A stretch of DNA of 20,556 nucleotides from CAZDRI01 sp964508055 (GCA_964508055.1 CAZDRI010000028.1:1-20556), one strand, 5' to 3'. Counted from the first letter of the stretch, positions 7,481 to 16,940 are shown. Notes: generated by a model from the letters alone, not told the origin. Made by a program: numbers and translations.

Positions 7481-7507
7481 ACATTTAAAATATAGCTGTT
7501 ATTTAGG

Positions 7508-7537
7508 TGATTTTTACAAATATGATAAAAGTATAAT
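7508..7537 (+). promoter_or_regulatory. Possible promoter of thiG
   Basis: An exact TATAAT at 7532-7537 lies 28 bases upstream of the thiG ATG. TGATTT at 7508-7513 (18-base spacer) is a weak -35. Position and the perfect -10 suit a sigma-70 promoter reading into thiG. No TPP riboswitch fits in the 85-base gap. Confidence 0.4.
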
Positions 7538-7565
7538 TAACATTTTTCAATAAATTTAAAAAAAT

Positions 7566-8348
7566 ATGCAAAAAGATAAGCCTTTGATTATTGCTAACAA
7601 AACATATAACTCAAGATTATTAGTAGGCACAGGTAAGTATAAAGACTTAAATGAGACTAAAAAAGCTATTAAAACAAGCGGCGCTGAGATTATAACTGTT
7701 GCAGTTAGAAGGACAAATATAGGTCAAAATAAAGATGAACCTAATTTATTAGATGTAATTAATATAGATAAATATACCTTGCTACCAAATACTGCAGGAT
7801 GTTATACCAAAGAAGATGCAGTGCGCACTTTAAAATTAGCAAGAGAATTATTAGATGGGCACAATTTAGTTAAATTAGAAGTTTTAGGTGATGAAAAAAC
7901 TCTATACCCAAATGTAGTAGAGACAATAAAAGCAGCTCAAACTCTTATTGATGATGGTTTTGATGTCATGGTATATACTAACGATGACCCTATTTGTGCT
8001 AAAGAATTTGAAGATATGGGTTGTGTAGCAGTGATGCCTCTTGCATCGCTTATTGGTTCAGGTTTAGGTATTAATAATCCACATAATTTAAAATTAATAA
8101 TAGAGGAGGCAAAAACTCCGATATTAGTTGATGCTGGAGTAGGCTGTGCTTCTGATGCTGCTATCGCTATGGAATTAGGTTGTGATGGTGTGCTTATGAA
8201 TTCTGCAATTGCTAATGCTCAAAATCCAATATTAATGGCAAGTGCTATGAAACATGCAATTATCGCTGGAAGAGAATCATATCTTGCAGGAAGAATGCTT
8301 AAAAAAGCCTATGCAAACGCATCATCACCAATGCAAGATTTGATTTGA
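7566..8348 (+). CDS. thiG: Thiazole synthase ThiG
   Basis: 260 residues, full length for the family, a TIM barrel. ThiG condenses deoxyxylulose phosphate, dehydroglycine/iminoglycine and ThiS thiocarboxylate into the thiazole phosphate moiety of thiamine. K103 in LVKLEV is the Schiff-base lysine, with E105 nearby. Phosphate-binding segments LIGSGLGINNP and VDAGVGCASDAAIAMELG, and DGVLMNSAIANA near the end, are all typical. No thiS, thiF or thiH lies next to it, so sulfur carrier and glycine/tyrosine oxidising partners must be encoded elsewhere. No clear Shine-Dalgarno is present. The cas operon starts 102 bases downstream. Confidence 0.96.
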   Translation: MQKDKPLIIANKTYNSRLLVGTGKYKDLNETKKAIKTSGAEIITVAVRRTNIGQNKDEPNLLDVINIDKYTLLPNTAGCYTKEDAVRTLKLARELLDGHNLVKLEVLGDEKTLYPNVVETIKAAQTLIDDGFDVMVYTNDDPICAKEFEDMGCVAVMPLASLIGSGLGINNPHNLKLIIEEAKTPILVDAGVGCASDAAIAMELGCDGVLMNSAIANAQNPILMASAMKHAIIAGRESYLAGRMLKKAYANASSPMQDLI

Positions 8349-8373
8349 GGTAAAAGACAATTATTAATATTTT
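8345..8373 (+). promoter_or_regulatory. Possible promoter of the cas operon
   Basis: TTGAGG at 8345-8350, overlapping the thiG stop codon, and TATTTT at 8368-8373 are separated by 17 bases. They would start transcription about 70 bases before cas1. Both hexamers deviate from consensus, and cas transcription might instead read through from thiG. No terminator hairpin is seen between thiG and cas1. Confidence 0.25.
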
Positions 8374-8450
8374 TTATTTTAATACACAAAATCAATGTTT
8401 ATCCATTTTATTTCTTCACTAATCAAGTGGTCTTTTTTAATTAAGTAAGC

Positions 8451-9386
8451 ATGGAACAACTAACAGATTTAAAAGCAATACTACACTCTAAAAGAGCAAA
8501 TATTTATTATTTAGACAAATGCAGAGTAATGCAAAAAGATGGCAGAGTTTTATATCTTGCTGAAGATAGAGAAAGCAAGCAATATTGGAATATTCCTATA
8601 GCTAATACTACTTGCATTTTATTAGGCGGTGGCACTTCAATTACTCAAGCTGCAGTTAGGATGCTTGTCCAGGCTGGAGTTATGATAGGTTTTAGCGGCA
8701 CTGGAGGCACACCACTTTTAGCAGCTAGTGAAATTGAATGGCTAAGTCCTCAAAGCGAATACCGTCCTACTGAATATGTGCAACACTGGCTTAAGTTTTG
8801 GTTTGATGAAAATAAAAGATTATATTTTGCTAAAAAATTACAAATATGGCGTTTAGAATATTTAGCTGATATTTGGGGAAAAGATAATGATTTACAACAA
8901 GCTGGGTTTAACTATAAAGACTTACCATTAGCTAAATTTAAAGATAAAGTCCATAAAGCTGGGAATATAAATAAGCTTCTAACAGATGAAATGCAATTAA
9001 CTAAATCTTTATATAGATATGCAGCTACTAAAACTAAAACCAAAAATTTTATTCGCACTCATGAGAATGCAGATTTAGCTAATATGTTTTTAAATCATGG
9101 CAATTATTTAACTTATGGCTTAGCTGCTACTACACTTTGGGTTTTAGGCATACCTCATGGTTTTGCCCTAATGCATGGTAAGACAAGAAGAGGAGCTTTG
9201 GTTTTTGATATTGCCGATTTAGTAAAAGATACTTTGATTCTACCATGGGCTTTTATATGTGTTAAAGAAAAAATGACAGAACAAGGCTTTAGACAACAAT
9301 GCCTACAGAACTTCACCAAACATAAGGCATTAGACTTTATGTTTGACTCTATCAAGAAAATTTGTAAAGAGGTAGATAAGTTGTGA
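8451..9386 (+). CDS. cas1: CRISPR-associated endonuclease Cas1, subtype I-F
   Basis: 311 residues, slightly shorter than the roughly 325 of well-known I-F Cas1 proteins. Cas1 is the integrase that inserts new spacers at the leader end, acting with the Cas2 domain of Cas2-3. The N-terminal beta domain (about 1-95) contains the I-F motif LGGGTSITQAAVRMLV. The helical domain carries the likely metal ligands E180 (DEMQLTKSLYRYAA), H242 (LMHGKTRRG), D253 and D256 (VFDIADLVKD). Their spacing matches the E/H/D/D set of Pseudomonas aeruginosa Cas1, so it looks active. There is no obvious Shine-Dalgarno. The stop TGA overlaps the GTG start of the next gene (GTGA). Confidence 0.97.
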   Translation: MEQLTDLKAILHSKRANIYYLDKCRVMQKDGRVLYLAEDRESKQYWNIPIANTTCILLGGGTSITQAAVRMLVQAGVMIGFSGTGGTPLLAASEIEWLSPQSEYRPTEYVQHWLKFWFDENKRLYFAKKLQIWRLEYLADIWGKDNDLQQAGFNYKDLPLAKFKDKVHKAGNINKLLTDEMQLTKSLYRYAATKTKTKNFIRTHENADLANMFLNHGNYLTYGLAATTLWVLGIPHGFALMHGKTRRGALVFDIADLVKDTLILPWAFICVKEKMTEQGFRQQCLQNFTKHKALDFMFDSIKKICKEVDKL

Positions 9387-12300
9387 TAGTAACTTTTATA
9401 TCCGAATGTGAAAATAAAGCACTTAAAAGAAGCAGAAGAGTTTTAGATGCCTTTGCTAATCGCATTGGTAATAACACTTGGCAAACAGTTATAACTTATG
9501 AGGGGCTGCAGGCAGTAAAAAAATTACTTAGAAAAACTGCCACTAAAAATACTGCTGTTAGCTGTCATAAAATAAAATCACGCAAATTAACAGAACTTTT
9601 GTGGATTGTAGGAAGTAGGAATAAATTTAATAATGAAGGTTTTGTAGCAGTGAACTATACTGAGCAGGATGTTTTTATTGGGGAAGATATGCAAGATTGG
9701 CAAACAATTAATATAATCAAGTATGCATCTAATATTGCAGGATTATTTCATGATTTTGGTAAAGCCAATAAATTATTTCAAAATAAATTAAATCCTGAAC
9801 TAAAAACTAAGAATTATGAGCCTTATCGTCATGAGTGGATATCTCTTATCTTATTTCAAACTTTTGTGGGTAACATTAAAGACGATATTCAGTGGCTTGA
9901 AAAACTAAGCAAAGTAGAGAAAGATGAAAGAGGATTAATAAATAATGATAGAGACAATAGCACAATAATCAACCTACCACCATTTGCTAAATTAGTTGCT
10001 TGGCTTATTATTTCACATCATAAATTACCGCTTTATCCAGAATGGAAAAAAGAGTTTAATTCGCCACCCAAATTAAAAGATATTGATAATTGGTTAAAGA
10101 ATAATTTTGCAGTTGGTTGGAATTCACCAAATTATAAAAATCAAGATTTACAAGATTTGGTTGAGCAAAACTGGGAATTACAAGAAGACTTGCCATATAA
10201 AAGTACAACTTGGCAATCTTATGCTCGTATTATTGCTAAAGAAACCAAGCAGCAATTACAGAAAAATTCTCACGAAAACTATTTAGATAATCAATTATTT
10301 AGCACACACTTATCAAGACTTTGCTTAATATTGGCAGACCATTATTATTCATCTTTATCATTAGATGATATTAAGCAAGAATACCGAGATGATAATTATA
10401 AGGTTTGGGCAAATACGGATAAAGAAACCAAACAATATAAACAACAATTGGACGAACATTTAATTGGTGTAGGTCTTCAGGCAAAAAAGATTGCTAAAGC
10501 ATTACTACGATTAAATGGTAGTTTGGATTCATTAAACCTTGATAGTAAAAGTAAAATCAAGCTAACTAGTAATGTAGAAAAGAATGATGAAGATGATTTT
10601 GGTTGGCAAGATATAGCAAGAAAAAAAGCTAAAAGAATTGGCAAAGAGACACAAGAAAAAGGTTTTTTTGGTATTAATATTGCCTCAACCGGTAAGGGTA
10701 AAACCCTTGCCAATGCCAAGATAATAACTGCTATTGGTAATAAAGTTGGCAGAGTTAGGTTTAGTGTGGCTTTAGGTCTTAGGACCCTAACCATGCAAAC
10801 CGGTAAAGAATACCGCACAGAACTAAAACTTAATGATAAAGAATTAGCAATTAGGATTGGAAGTACAGCTGTTAAAGAATTATTTGAAAATCAGAAAGGG
10901 CAAGAATTAGAAAACAATACTGGCAGTGAATCTGAAAATTTTGATGATAAAGAATTAGCTACTGATTATAGTGGCATTATAGTTGAGCATAGTTTAAATA
11001 AATGGACTAAAAATAAAAAGAATCTGAATAAATTAATCTGCGCACCGGTTTTAGTTAGCACCATAGACCATCTTGTTACTGCTACCGAAGGCACAAGAGG
11101 GGATAAACATATTGCCTCCACACTTAGACTTTTAACATCTGATTTAGTCATTGACGAGCCTGATGATTTTAATTTAGATGATTTGCCCGCACTTTGCCGT
11201 TTGGTTAATTGGGCAGGAATGTTGGGTAGCAGAGTTTTATTATCAACTGCAACTATGCCACCTGCACTGGCAAATGCTTTATTTAGAGCCTATTATCAAG
11301 GTTGGAAACAATATGCTAAAGCAAGACTTGATAATTGGAACGGTGAAGTGCTATGTGCTTGGTTTGATGAAAAGAAAAGTATTAGTGAAAATCATAAAGA
11401 CTTTAATTCATTTAAAGAATCACATAAAAAATTTATCAATAAAAGAATTAAAAAACTTGATAAATTACCTATTAAAAGAATGGCAATTATTAAAAATATT
11501 ACTGAGGATAATGATAGGTTAGTTATAGAAAATATGGCAGAGATTATTAGGTGTGGTATTACAGAATTACACGAAAGGCATAATCAAAGCAAAAATAACA
11601 AAATTATTTCTGTTGGTTTAGTGCGTATGGCAAATATTAATCCATTAGTCGCTGTTGCCAAAAAATTATTAAAAATTGGGACATCAGAAGATATTAATAT
11701 TTATTATTGTATTTATCATTCTCGTTATCCATTAGCATTGCGCTCTTATATTGAAAATAACTTAGATAAAATATTAAAACGCAAAAAACCCGATGCTATT
11801 TGGAATCAACAAGCTATAAAAAATAAGTTAGATAATAGCAATAAGAAGCATCATATTTTTGTTGTAATTGCTTCACCAGTTGCCGAGGTTGGCAGAGACC
11901 ATGATTATGATTGGGCAGTGGTTGAGCCAAGTTCTATGCGTTCAATTATTCAATTAGCAGGTAGGGTTTTAAGACATAGGAATTTAGAACCAAAACAAGA
12001 AAATATTATTTTGCTTAATAAAAATTACAAAGCTTTAACATCAAAATATAAAAGATGTTTTGAGAGACCAGGATTTGAAACGAATAAGTTTAGTATGATA
12101 GATTATGACTTAAATAATATTTTATGTAAGAGACAATATGAAAACATTACTGCCAAGCAAAGAATAGTCTTGCCAGAAAAGTATAAAACTCAAAGAGATA
12201 AGTATTGTAATTTGGTAGAATTGGAACATAAAGCACTATCTGATAGATTGTTTTCTCAGGATAATGGAGCTAGATTATGGTGGGAAAACAGTCCTAGTTG

Positions 12301-12676
12301 GTGTGGAGAAGTGCAAAGACAACAGCAATTTCGTAAGTCAAAACAAGATGAGTCTTATTATCTTTGCTTGCGAGATAAGTATTCAAGTCTATATTGGCAA
12401 TGGAAAAATGAACATATTTATCCTGCTGAGTTTGGTGAAGGAGCTATTAATATCACTAATTATGAGTTTGATAAGATAGCAGATGGCAATGATTTTTTGT
12501 TTGATATAGATGTTAAAGATATATACAAAGAGCTAAGTAAAGATTTTAAAATTGATTTAAAACAAGTTAGTGAAAAATTTGGTGAAGTGCGTTTAATTGA
12601 ATATGAAAATAAACAGCAAGAATACAATTTCAACCCTAATTTAGGAGTTTACAAAGATATTGGAGAGCAATTATGA
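9383..12676 (+). CDS. cas3: Cas2-Cas3 fusion, type I-F helicase-nuclease
   Basis: 1097 residues from a GTG overlapping the cas1 stop. Domains in order: Cas2 (about 1-95, ending near LLWIVGSRNKFNNEG); HD nuclease with H123-D124 in FHDFGK, H150 in YRHEW and H212/H213 in ISHHKLP; superfamily 2 helicase with Walker A ASTGKGKT (434-441), DEPD (591-594), SAT-like STAT (621-624) and QLAGRVLRH (857-865); then a C-terminal domain. The fusion is the hallmark of I-F. It takes part in spacer acquisition with Cas1 and is recruited by the Csy complex to unwind and degrade target DNA. An acidic, probably flexible insertion follows the Walker A region (about 495-530, ENNTGSESENFDDKE). All catalytic motifs are intact. 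The gene ends in an ATGA overlap with csy1. Confidence 0.97.
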   Translation: MIVTFISECENKALKRSRRVLDAFANRIGNNTWQTVITYEGLQAVKKLLRKTATKNTAVSCHKIKSRKLTELLWIVGSRNKFNNEGFVAVNYTEQDVFIGEDMQDWQTINIIKYASNIAGLFHDFGKANKLFQNKLNPELKTKNYEPYRHEWISLILFQTFVGNIKDDIQWLEKLSKVEKDERGLINNDRDNSTIINLPPFAKLVAWLIISHHKLPLYPEWKKEFNSPPKLKDIDNWLKNNFAVGWNSPNYKNQDLQDLVEQNWELQEDLPYKSTTWQSYARIIAKETKQQLQKNSHENYLDNQLFSTHLSRLCLILADHYYSSLSLDDIKQEYRDDNYKVWANTDKETKQYKQQLDEHLIGVGLQAKKIAKALLRLNGSLDSLNLDSKSKIKLTSNVEKNDEDDFGWQDIARKKAKRIGKETQEKGFFGINIASTGKGKTLANAKIITAIGNKVGRVRFSVALGLRTLTMQTGKEYRTELKLNDKELAIRIGSTAVKELFENQKGQELENNTGSESENFDDKELATDYSGIIVEHSLNKWTKNKKNLNKLICAPVLVSTIDHLVTATEGTRGDKHIASTLRLLTSDLVIDEPDDFNLDDLPALCRLVNWAGMLGSRVLLSTATMPPALANALFRAYYQGWKQYAKARLDNWNGEVLCAWFDEKKSISENHKDFNSFKESHKKFINKRIKKLDKLPIKRMAIIKNITEDNDRLVIENMAEIIRCGITELHERHNQSKNNKIISVGLVRMANINPLVAVAKKLLKIGTSEDINIYYCIYHSRYPLALRSYIENNLDKILKRKKPDAIWNQQAIKNKLDNSNKKHHIFVVIASPVAEVGRDHDYDWAVVEPSSMRSIIQLAGRVLRHRNLEPKQENIILLNKNYKALTSKYKRCFERPGFETNKFSMIDYDLNNILCKRQYENITAKQRIVLPEKYKTQRDKYCNLVELEHKALSDRLFSQDNGARLWWENSPSWCGEVQRQQQFRKSKQDESYYLCLRDKYSSLYWQWKNEHIYPAEFGEGAINITNYEFDKIADGNDFLFDIDVKDIYKELSKDFKIDLKQVSEKFGEVRLIEYENKQQEYNFNPNLGVYKDIGEQL

Positions 12677-14091
12677 GTGAAGTAGAGTTTAAAAGTTGGG
12701 AAGAGGTAATTATTGATTTTTTTGAAAATAAGATAGAAAACATAAAATATTCAAATCCTAAAATTAGTTGCGAACTTTATAAAGCAAAAAAAAATATTAC
12801 TAAAAAAGAAAATGATATTAACAAAGAAAAAGATGAGAATAAACTTAAAAACCTAATAAAAGCCAAAGAGAAAAAACAAGAAGCACCGTCAACAGAAATT
12901 AGAAATTGGATAGATATAACAAGTAAGAAAAAAATTAAGAAAGATGTTAGAATTATTAAAGCTACTCATGTCTTAAAATTCACCCATAGCTCATCTGATA
13001 ATGAGGGGGTATTATTAACAAAAAAATCTGATGATAAATTATTATCAACCTCGTCAATAAAAAAGAAACTTATATTAGATTTGGCACATAATAATGGGAA
13101 TTTAATTTCAATATCTCGTTTCTTAGCATTAGAACTAAATAATAAGCCTATTTTTGATTCTATTTTAGATAGTGATTTCAAATTTTTAGAACCATTTAAA
13201 AAAAATAAAGAGCAATTAAATAATTGGACAGAAGGTTTTTCAGATTTAGTTGAACAACGAGAAATTAAAACAGCAGACAAAGCTAAACAGCTATATTTCC
13301 CTTTTAAACCTAATACTACTAAAGACTATCATTTAATCACGCCATTGTTCCCATCATCTCTTGCTCAAGAAATTAACAATGTGATAACAGATATAAAATA
13401 CAGCAAAATACAAAAAGAAATAAGAGAGCAAAAGCAAAATAAAGAAGATAAACCTAAGTATCATAGGAATGATTATATTAATTTTCCTGATTTAGCCATG
13501 CAACGATTTGGTGGCGATAATCCTCAAAATGTATCCATGCTTAATGTTAGTCGTTCTGGAAAATGTTTTTTATTTTCAACCCAGCCGCCGAATTGGCATA
13601 GCAGTTTAAAACCACCAGTTAATAAAAAATCAATGTTTGATAATTATTATAAATCTCAAAATATTCAAGAAAATATAAATTATTTAAGAGAGTTTTTATT
13701 GCGTTTTAAAAGTTTAAATCTTAGTATTAAAGACCCTAAAAGAAAAAAACATTTAATTAGCTGGGTAAATAGTATTATTGATGATTTTTTATTTTATTTC
13801 AGTAGCATTCAAAACTTACCTGCTGGCTGGTCTGATGCTAAAAATATCAAACTTAAAATTGAACATCAATATCTGCTAGACCCTTATAAACAAGACAAAG
13901 ATTTTCAAGCAAAACGCAAAACCCAAGATTGGCAAAAAGCGGTTTGTAGTGATTTTGCCAGATGGCTTAATAGTCAACTAAAAGGCAAGGATAAAAAGTT
14001 TACCCCACAACAAGAACATAGCAAAATATGGAATAAATTAATTACAAAAAAGCTAAGAGAATTTAATGATGGCATTGGAGATGAATTATGA
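12673..14091 (+). CDS. csy1: Csy1 / Cas8f, large subunit of the I-F surveillance complex
   Basis: 472 residues; family members are usually about 430. Cas8f and Cas5f cap the 5' end of the crRNA and read the protospacer-adjacent motif. The best family signature is FGGDNPQNVSMLN (279-291), followed by SRSGKCFLFSTQPPNW. Extra length comes from a Lys/Glu-rich segment at about 35-75 (AKKNITKKENDINKEKDENK and on), probably an extended coiled or disordered insertion, encoded by A-rich DNA. Start and stop both form ATGA overlaps with cas3 and csy2, giving coupled translation. Csy1 is the least conserved I-F protein, so the call rests partly on gene order. Confidence 0.93.
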   Translation: MSEVEFKSWEEVIIDFFENKIENIKYSNPKISCELYKAKKNITKKENDINKEKDENKLKNLIKAKEKKQEAPSTEIRNWIDITSKKKIKKDVRIIKATHVLKFTHSSSDNEGVLLTKKSDDKLLSTSSIKKKLILDLAHNNGNLISISRFLALELNNKPIFDSILDSDFKFLEPFKKNKEQLNNWTEGFSDLVEQREIKTADKAKQLYFPFKPNTTKDYHLITPLFPSSLAQEINNVITDIKYSKIQKEIREQKQNKEDKPKYHRNDYINFPDLAMQRFGGDNPQNVSMLNVSRSGKCFLFSTQPPNWHSSLKPPVNKKSMFDNYYKSQNIQENINYLREFLLRFKSLNLSIKDPKRKKHLISWVNSIIDDFLFYFSSIQNLPAGWSDAKNIKLKIEHQYLLDPYKQDKDFQAKRKTQDWQKAVCSDFARWLNSQLKGKDKKFTPQQEHSKIWNKLITKKLREFNDGIGDEL

Positions 14092-15215
14092 GTAATTATA
14101 TTTTATTAAATCGTATTGAAGTGCAAAATGCTAATGCTATTGCTGGTTTTACTTGGGGTTTTCCGGCTATTACCCATTTTTTAGGATTTGTTCATAACCT
14201 ATCGCGTAAATTATCTAATACAATCTATAATGATATTACCCTATCGGGTTGTGCTGTTATTTCACATAATCATCAAGCACATATTTATCATGCGGGTGAT
14301 ATTAGATTTACTCAAACGCGTAACCCGCCTTATTTAGCTTCTCATAATAAGAAAGATGCCCCTCCAATTATTGAAGAAGGTAAAATGAATATGACAGTTT
14401 CTTTAATAATTAAATTTGATGGCAATATTGGCAATCGTCAAAATAATTTTATTAACTGGCTTAAAAACTCTTGCTATTTACAACGCTTAGCAGGTGGCAC
14501 AATTCTTAATATAAAGGATATTAATATTTATACCTTAAATGAAGAGAACTTAAAAACTATTAAACGCAAGCTATTGCCGGGTTTTGTATTGATAGATAGG
14601 TCACAATATTTAGCTGAGCATTACCAAAAATTACAACAAAATAACCAAAATATTGAATTATTAGATGCGTGGCTGGATTTTATAAAGCTACAACAATATG
14701 CTCGTCCAAAATCAAATTTGCTTGATAAACATATTCTAGAAAGTAAGGATGAAGACTTAATAGCAAAATGGTATAAACATTTAGAAAAAAAATATGAACA
14801 AGACACAATACCATCAGAAATAAAAAATTATTTTACTAATATTGATAATAAAAAACTTAGTAGACAATGGCAAGAATATTGTAATCCAAATGAAAATACT
14901 GACGCTAACTGGCAATATTTACCAAAGCCAAAACACGGTTATTTGGTGCCTATTATGACAGGGTATAAAGCAATATCAAAAGAGTATTCAAACGGTAAAA
15001 TAGCCAATACTCGTGATAATAAAACTGATGTATATTTTGTGGAAGCAGTCCATAGTATTGGAGAGTGGCTAAGTGCTCATCGCTTAACTATGGGTGACTT
15101 TAAAACAATTTTATGGCACTATGATTATCAAAAAAACTGGTATTTATGCAAACAACAAGATGATAATCAGCAAAATGATAACACAGTTTATAAGGACCCA
15201 GAGGATGATTATTAA
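14088..15215 (+). CDS. csy2: Csy2 / Cas5f, I-F complex subunit
   Basis: 375 residues, somewhat longer than the usual 320-340. The N-terminal RAMP-like motif ILLNRIEVQNANAIAGFTWGFPAI, then FLGFVHNLSRKL, is diagnostic for Csy2. A later segment (GYLVPIMTGYKAIS, then VEAVHSIGEWLSAHRL) is also typical. With Csy1 it forms the heterodimer at the crRNA 5' handle. The C-terminus is Gln/Asn/Asp-rich (QQDDNQQNDNT). Its ATG overlaps the csy1 stop. A 39-base gap follows before csy3, the only substantial gap in the operon. Confidence 0.94.
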   Translation: MSNYILLNRIEVQNANAIAGFTWGFPAITHFLGFVHNLSRKLSNTIYNDITLSGCAVISHNHQAHIYHAGDIRFTQTRNPPYLASHNKKDAPPIIEEGKMNMTVSLIIKFDGNIGNRQNNFINWLKNSCYLQRLAGGTILNIKDINIYTLNEENLKTIKRKLLPGFVLIDRSQYLAEHYQKLQQNNQNIELLDAWLDFIKLQQYARPKSNLLDKHILESKDEDLIAKWYKHLEKKYEQDTIPSEIKNYFTNIDNKKLSRQWQEYCNPNENTDANWQYLPKPKHGYLVPIMTGYKAISKEYSNGKIANTRDNKTDVYFVEAVHSIGEWLSAHRLTMGDFKTILWHYDYQKNWYLCKQQDDNQQNDNTVYKDPEDDY

Positions 15216-15242
15216 CTATTAATTTAAATTTTATATTTTAAA

Positions 15243-15249
15243 AAGGAGA
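15243..15249 (+). promoter_or_regulatory. Strong ribosome-binding site of csy3
   Basis: AAGGAGA six bases before ATG 15255 is close to the ideal Shine-Dalgarno, while cas1, cas3, csy1, csy2 and csy4 rely on stop-start overlap or weak sites. Csy3 is present in six copies per I-F complex and the others in one, so this likely tunes stoichiometry. The site is seen; the reason is inference. Confidence 0.7.
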
Positions 15250-15254
15250 TAAAA

Positions 15255-16310
15255 ATGACTAAGAAAAATAATGAAATTACACTACCAAGCGTTTTGGCAT
15301 TTGAGCGCAAACTAGAAGTATCAGATGGGCTTATGTGTGCCGGAACTTGGAAAAATCGTAATCAAGTCAAAAACAAAAAAGGTAAAGACTTATGGCAGCC
15401 TATCGCTATCACTCCCAGAAAAAATCGTTCCACTCAAAGTGCGGCAGGAATAAAAGACATAGATAAAACTAAACCAAATCCTGTAGCATCAGGAGATGAT
15501 AAGGCAGTAGTTCCAACAGATTGTAATACTTTAAAATTAAGCTGGACTATGCGAATTATTGGTAATGTTGGAATACCATTTTCTTGTAACGAAAAAAATT
15601 TTGAAGATTTAATTGAAGAAAAAGTAAATAATTTTAAAAGAAGTGGTTTAAATGATTTAGCTTTTCGTTATGCTTATAATATCGTTAATGGGCGTTTTTT
15701 ATGGCGTAATCGTGTTTGTGCTGAACAAGTGGAAATTCAAGTAACTACCCAAGATGAAGAAAAACCTCTTATTTTTAATGCTTATGATTTTTCCTTGCAA
15801 GATTTTACAACTAATAAGGACGATAGTGATTTAGCAAAAATAGTTTTAAAAATTAATAATGGTTTAATTGATACTAGCGGTGAAAATTTTACTTCTATAA
15901 AAATTAATGCCTTTGTCAAATTAGATGAATTGCAAGAAGTATTTCCATCACAAGAGATGAATACCGGCGAAAAAGGTAAAAAACTATTTCAACTAAATAG
16001 TTGTGCTGCTATGCATAATGTCAAAATTGGTAATGCTATTCGCACCATTGATACTTGGTATAACGGCAATGCTATCAAACAAAAGCAGGACAGCAGTGAT
16101 ACTGAAAAATTTGATGTTGGTGATGAGAAAACCCCAATTGCAATTGAACCTTATGGCTCCGTTACTCAAAGAGGTGTAGCGTATAGACCAAATAAAGATG
16201 ATTTATACAATCTAATGATAGACTGGTTAAATAAAGATATTAGAGATGATGATAAAAATTATGTTGTTGCTAATTTAATCCGTGGCGGTGTGTTTAGTAA
16301 AAAAAAGTGA
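15255..16310 (+). CDS. csy3: Csy3 / Cas7f, backbone subunit of the I-F complex
   Basis: 351 residues, close to the usual length. The N-terminal LPSVLAFERKLEVSDGL is diagnostic, and YAYNIVNGRFLWRNRVCAEQVEI in the middle and PYGSVTQRGVAYRP near the end are characteristic. Six Csy3 copies coat the crRNA spacer and hold the target strand. The gene has its own strong Shine-Dalgarno and sits 39 bases after csy2, separated from the overlap-coupled genes upstream. csy4 follows after six bases. Confidence 0.96.
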   Translation: MTKKNNEITLPSVLAFERKLEVSDGLMCAGTWKNRNQVKNKKGKDLWQPIAITPRKNRSTQSAAGIKDIDKTKPNPVASGDDKAVVPTDCNTLKLSWTMRIIGNVGIPFSCNEKNFEDLIEEKVNNFKRSGLNDLAFRYAYNIVNGRFLWRNRVCAEQVEIQVTTQDEEKPLIFNAYDFSLQDFTTNKDDSDLAKIVLKINNGLIDTSGENFTSIKINAFVKLDELQEVFPSQEMNTGEKGKKLFQLNSCAAMHNVKIGNAIRTIDTWYNGNAIKQKQDSSDTEKFDVGDEKTPIAIEPYGSVTQRGVAYRPNKDDLYNLMIDWLNKDIRDDDKNYVVANLIRGGVFSKKK

Positions 16311-16316
16311 AAAATA

Positions 16317-16889
16317 ATGGATAGTTACATTTGCATACAGTTATTACCAGATAGAGAAATTGATATTGCTTTTTTAAGAAATAAAGTTTACGCTAAACTT
16401 CATAGAGCCTTATCTGATTTAAAAGCAACAGATATAGGAGTAAGTTTTCCTGAAGTTAATATTAAATTGGGCTGTGCAGTTCGTATTCACTCTAGAAAAA
16501 AAAGGCTGCAAGAATTACAAAATCTAAATTGGCTAGGAGGACTATCTAGTTATTGCAGAGTAAGTAATATCTTATCAGTTCCAGATAAAGTTAAAGGTTA
16601 TCAAATAACCTCTCGTATTCAACCGAAAATGACTAATACCAAACTGCGAAGTAGATTAATTTATAAAAAAGAAGTTGAAAAGTTATCAGAAGATGAATTA
16701 AAACAATATGCCAAACAATATAAAGATAAGATGTATAGTTTAACTAACCCATATTTAGAATTGCAAAGCACCTCTACAGCAAATAGGTATAGGATTTTTA
16801 TAAAATTTGGTAAATTAAAAGATAAGCCTTTAATAGGTAAATTTAATTATTTTGGTTTAAGCAAAGAGGCAACAGTGCCAATTTTTTAA
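16317..16889 (+). CDS. csy4: Csy4 / Cas6f, crRNA-processing endoribonuclease
   Basis: 190 residues. It binds the repeat hairpin and cuts 3' of the stem, then stays on the crRNA 3' end. The catalytic histidine H29 is at the same position as in P. aeruginosa Csy4. The catalytic serine region is STSTANRYRIFI (151-162), matching the SQST...RLFI segment of the family. The Arg/Lys helix TNTKLRSRLIYKKE (106-119) corresponds to the RNA major-groove binding helix, and the ending FNYFGLSKEATVPIF is typical. The array it processes begins 130 bases downstream and has the expected 5-bp stem. No Shine-Dalgarno is visible; it is probably translated by re-initiation from csy3 six bases upstream. Confidence 0.96.
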   Translation: MDSYICIQLLPDREIDIAFLRNKVYAKLHRALSDLKATDIGVSFPEVNIKLGCAVRIHSRKKRLQELQNLNWLGGLSSYCRVSNILSVPDKVKGYQITSRIQPKMTNTKLRSRLIYKKEVEKLSEDELKQYAKQYKDKMYSLTNPYLELQSTSTANRYRIFIKFGKLKDKPLIGKFNYFGLSKEATVPIF

Positions 16890-16940
16890 CCAAAAAAATA
16901 TAGCTCTTTAAAAATTTGTTAAAAAACAGATAGTTATAAC

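Noticed and set aside
7481..7565. Possible TPP riboswitch ahead of thiG
   Set aside because: The gap is only 85 bases, has no CTGAGA-like core or paired arms, and the promoter-like TATAAT sits 28 bases from the ATG, leaving no room for the aptamer.
8349..8450. Rho-independent terminator between thiG and cas1
   Set aside because: Only A/T-rich sequence is present; no GC-containing stem followed by a T-tract could be found, so read-through from thiG cannot be excluded.
8451..16889. A novel or hybrid CRISPR subtype or transposon-associated I-F variant
   Set aside because: cas1 and the cas2-3 fusion are present with intact motifs and csy1 to csy4 are separate, full-length genes in standard order. 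There are no tniQ or tns genes in the window, so it is a canonical I-F1 system.
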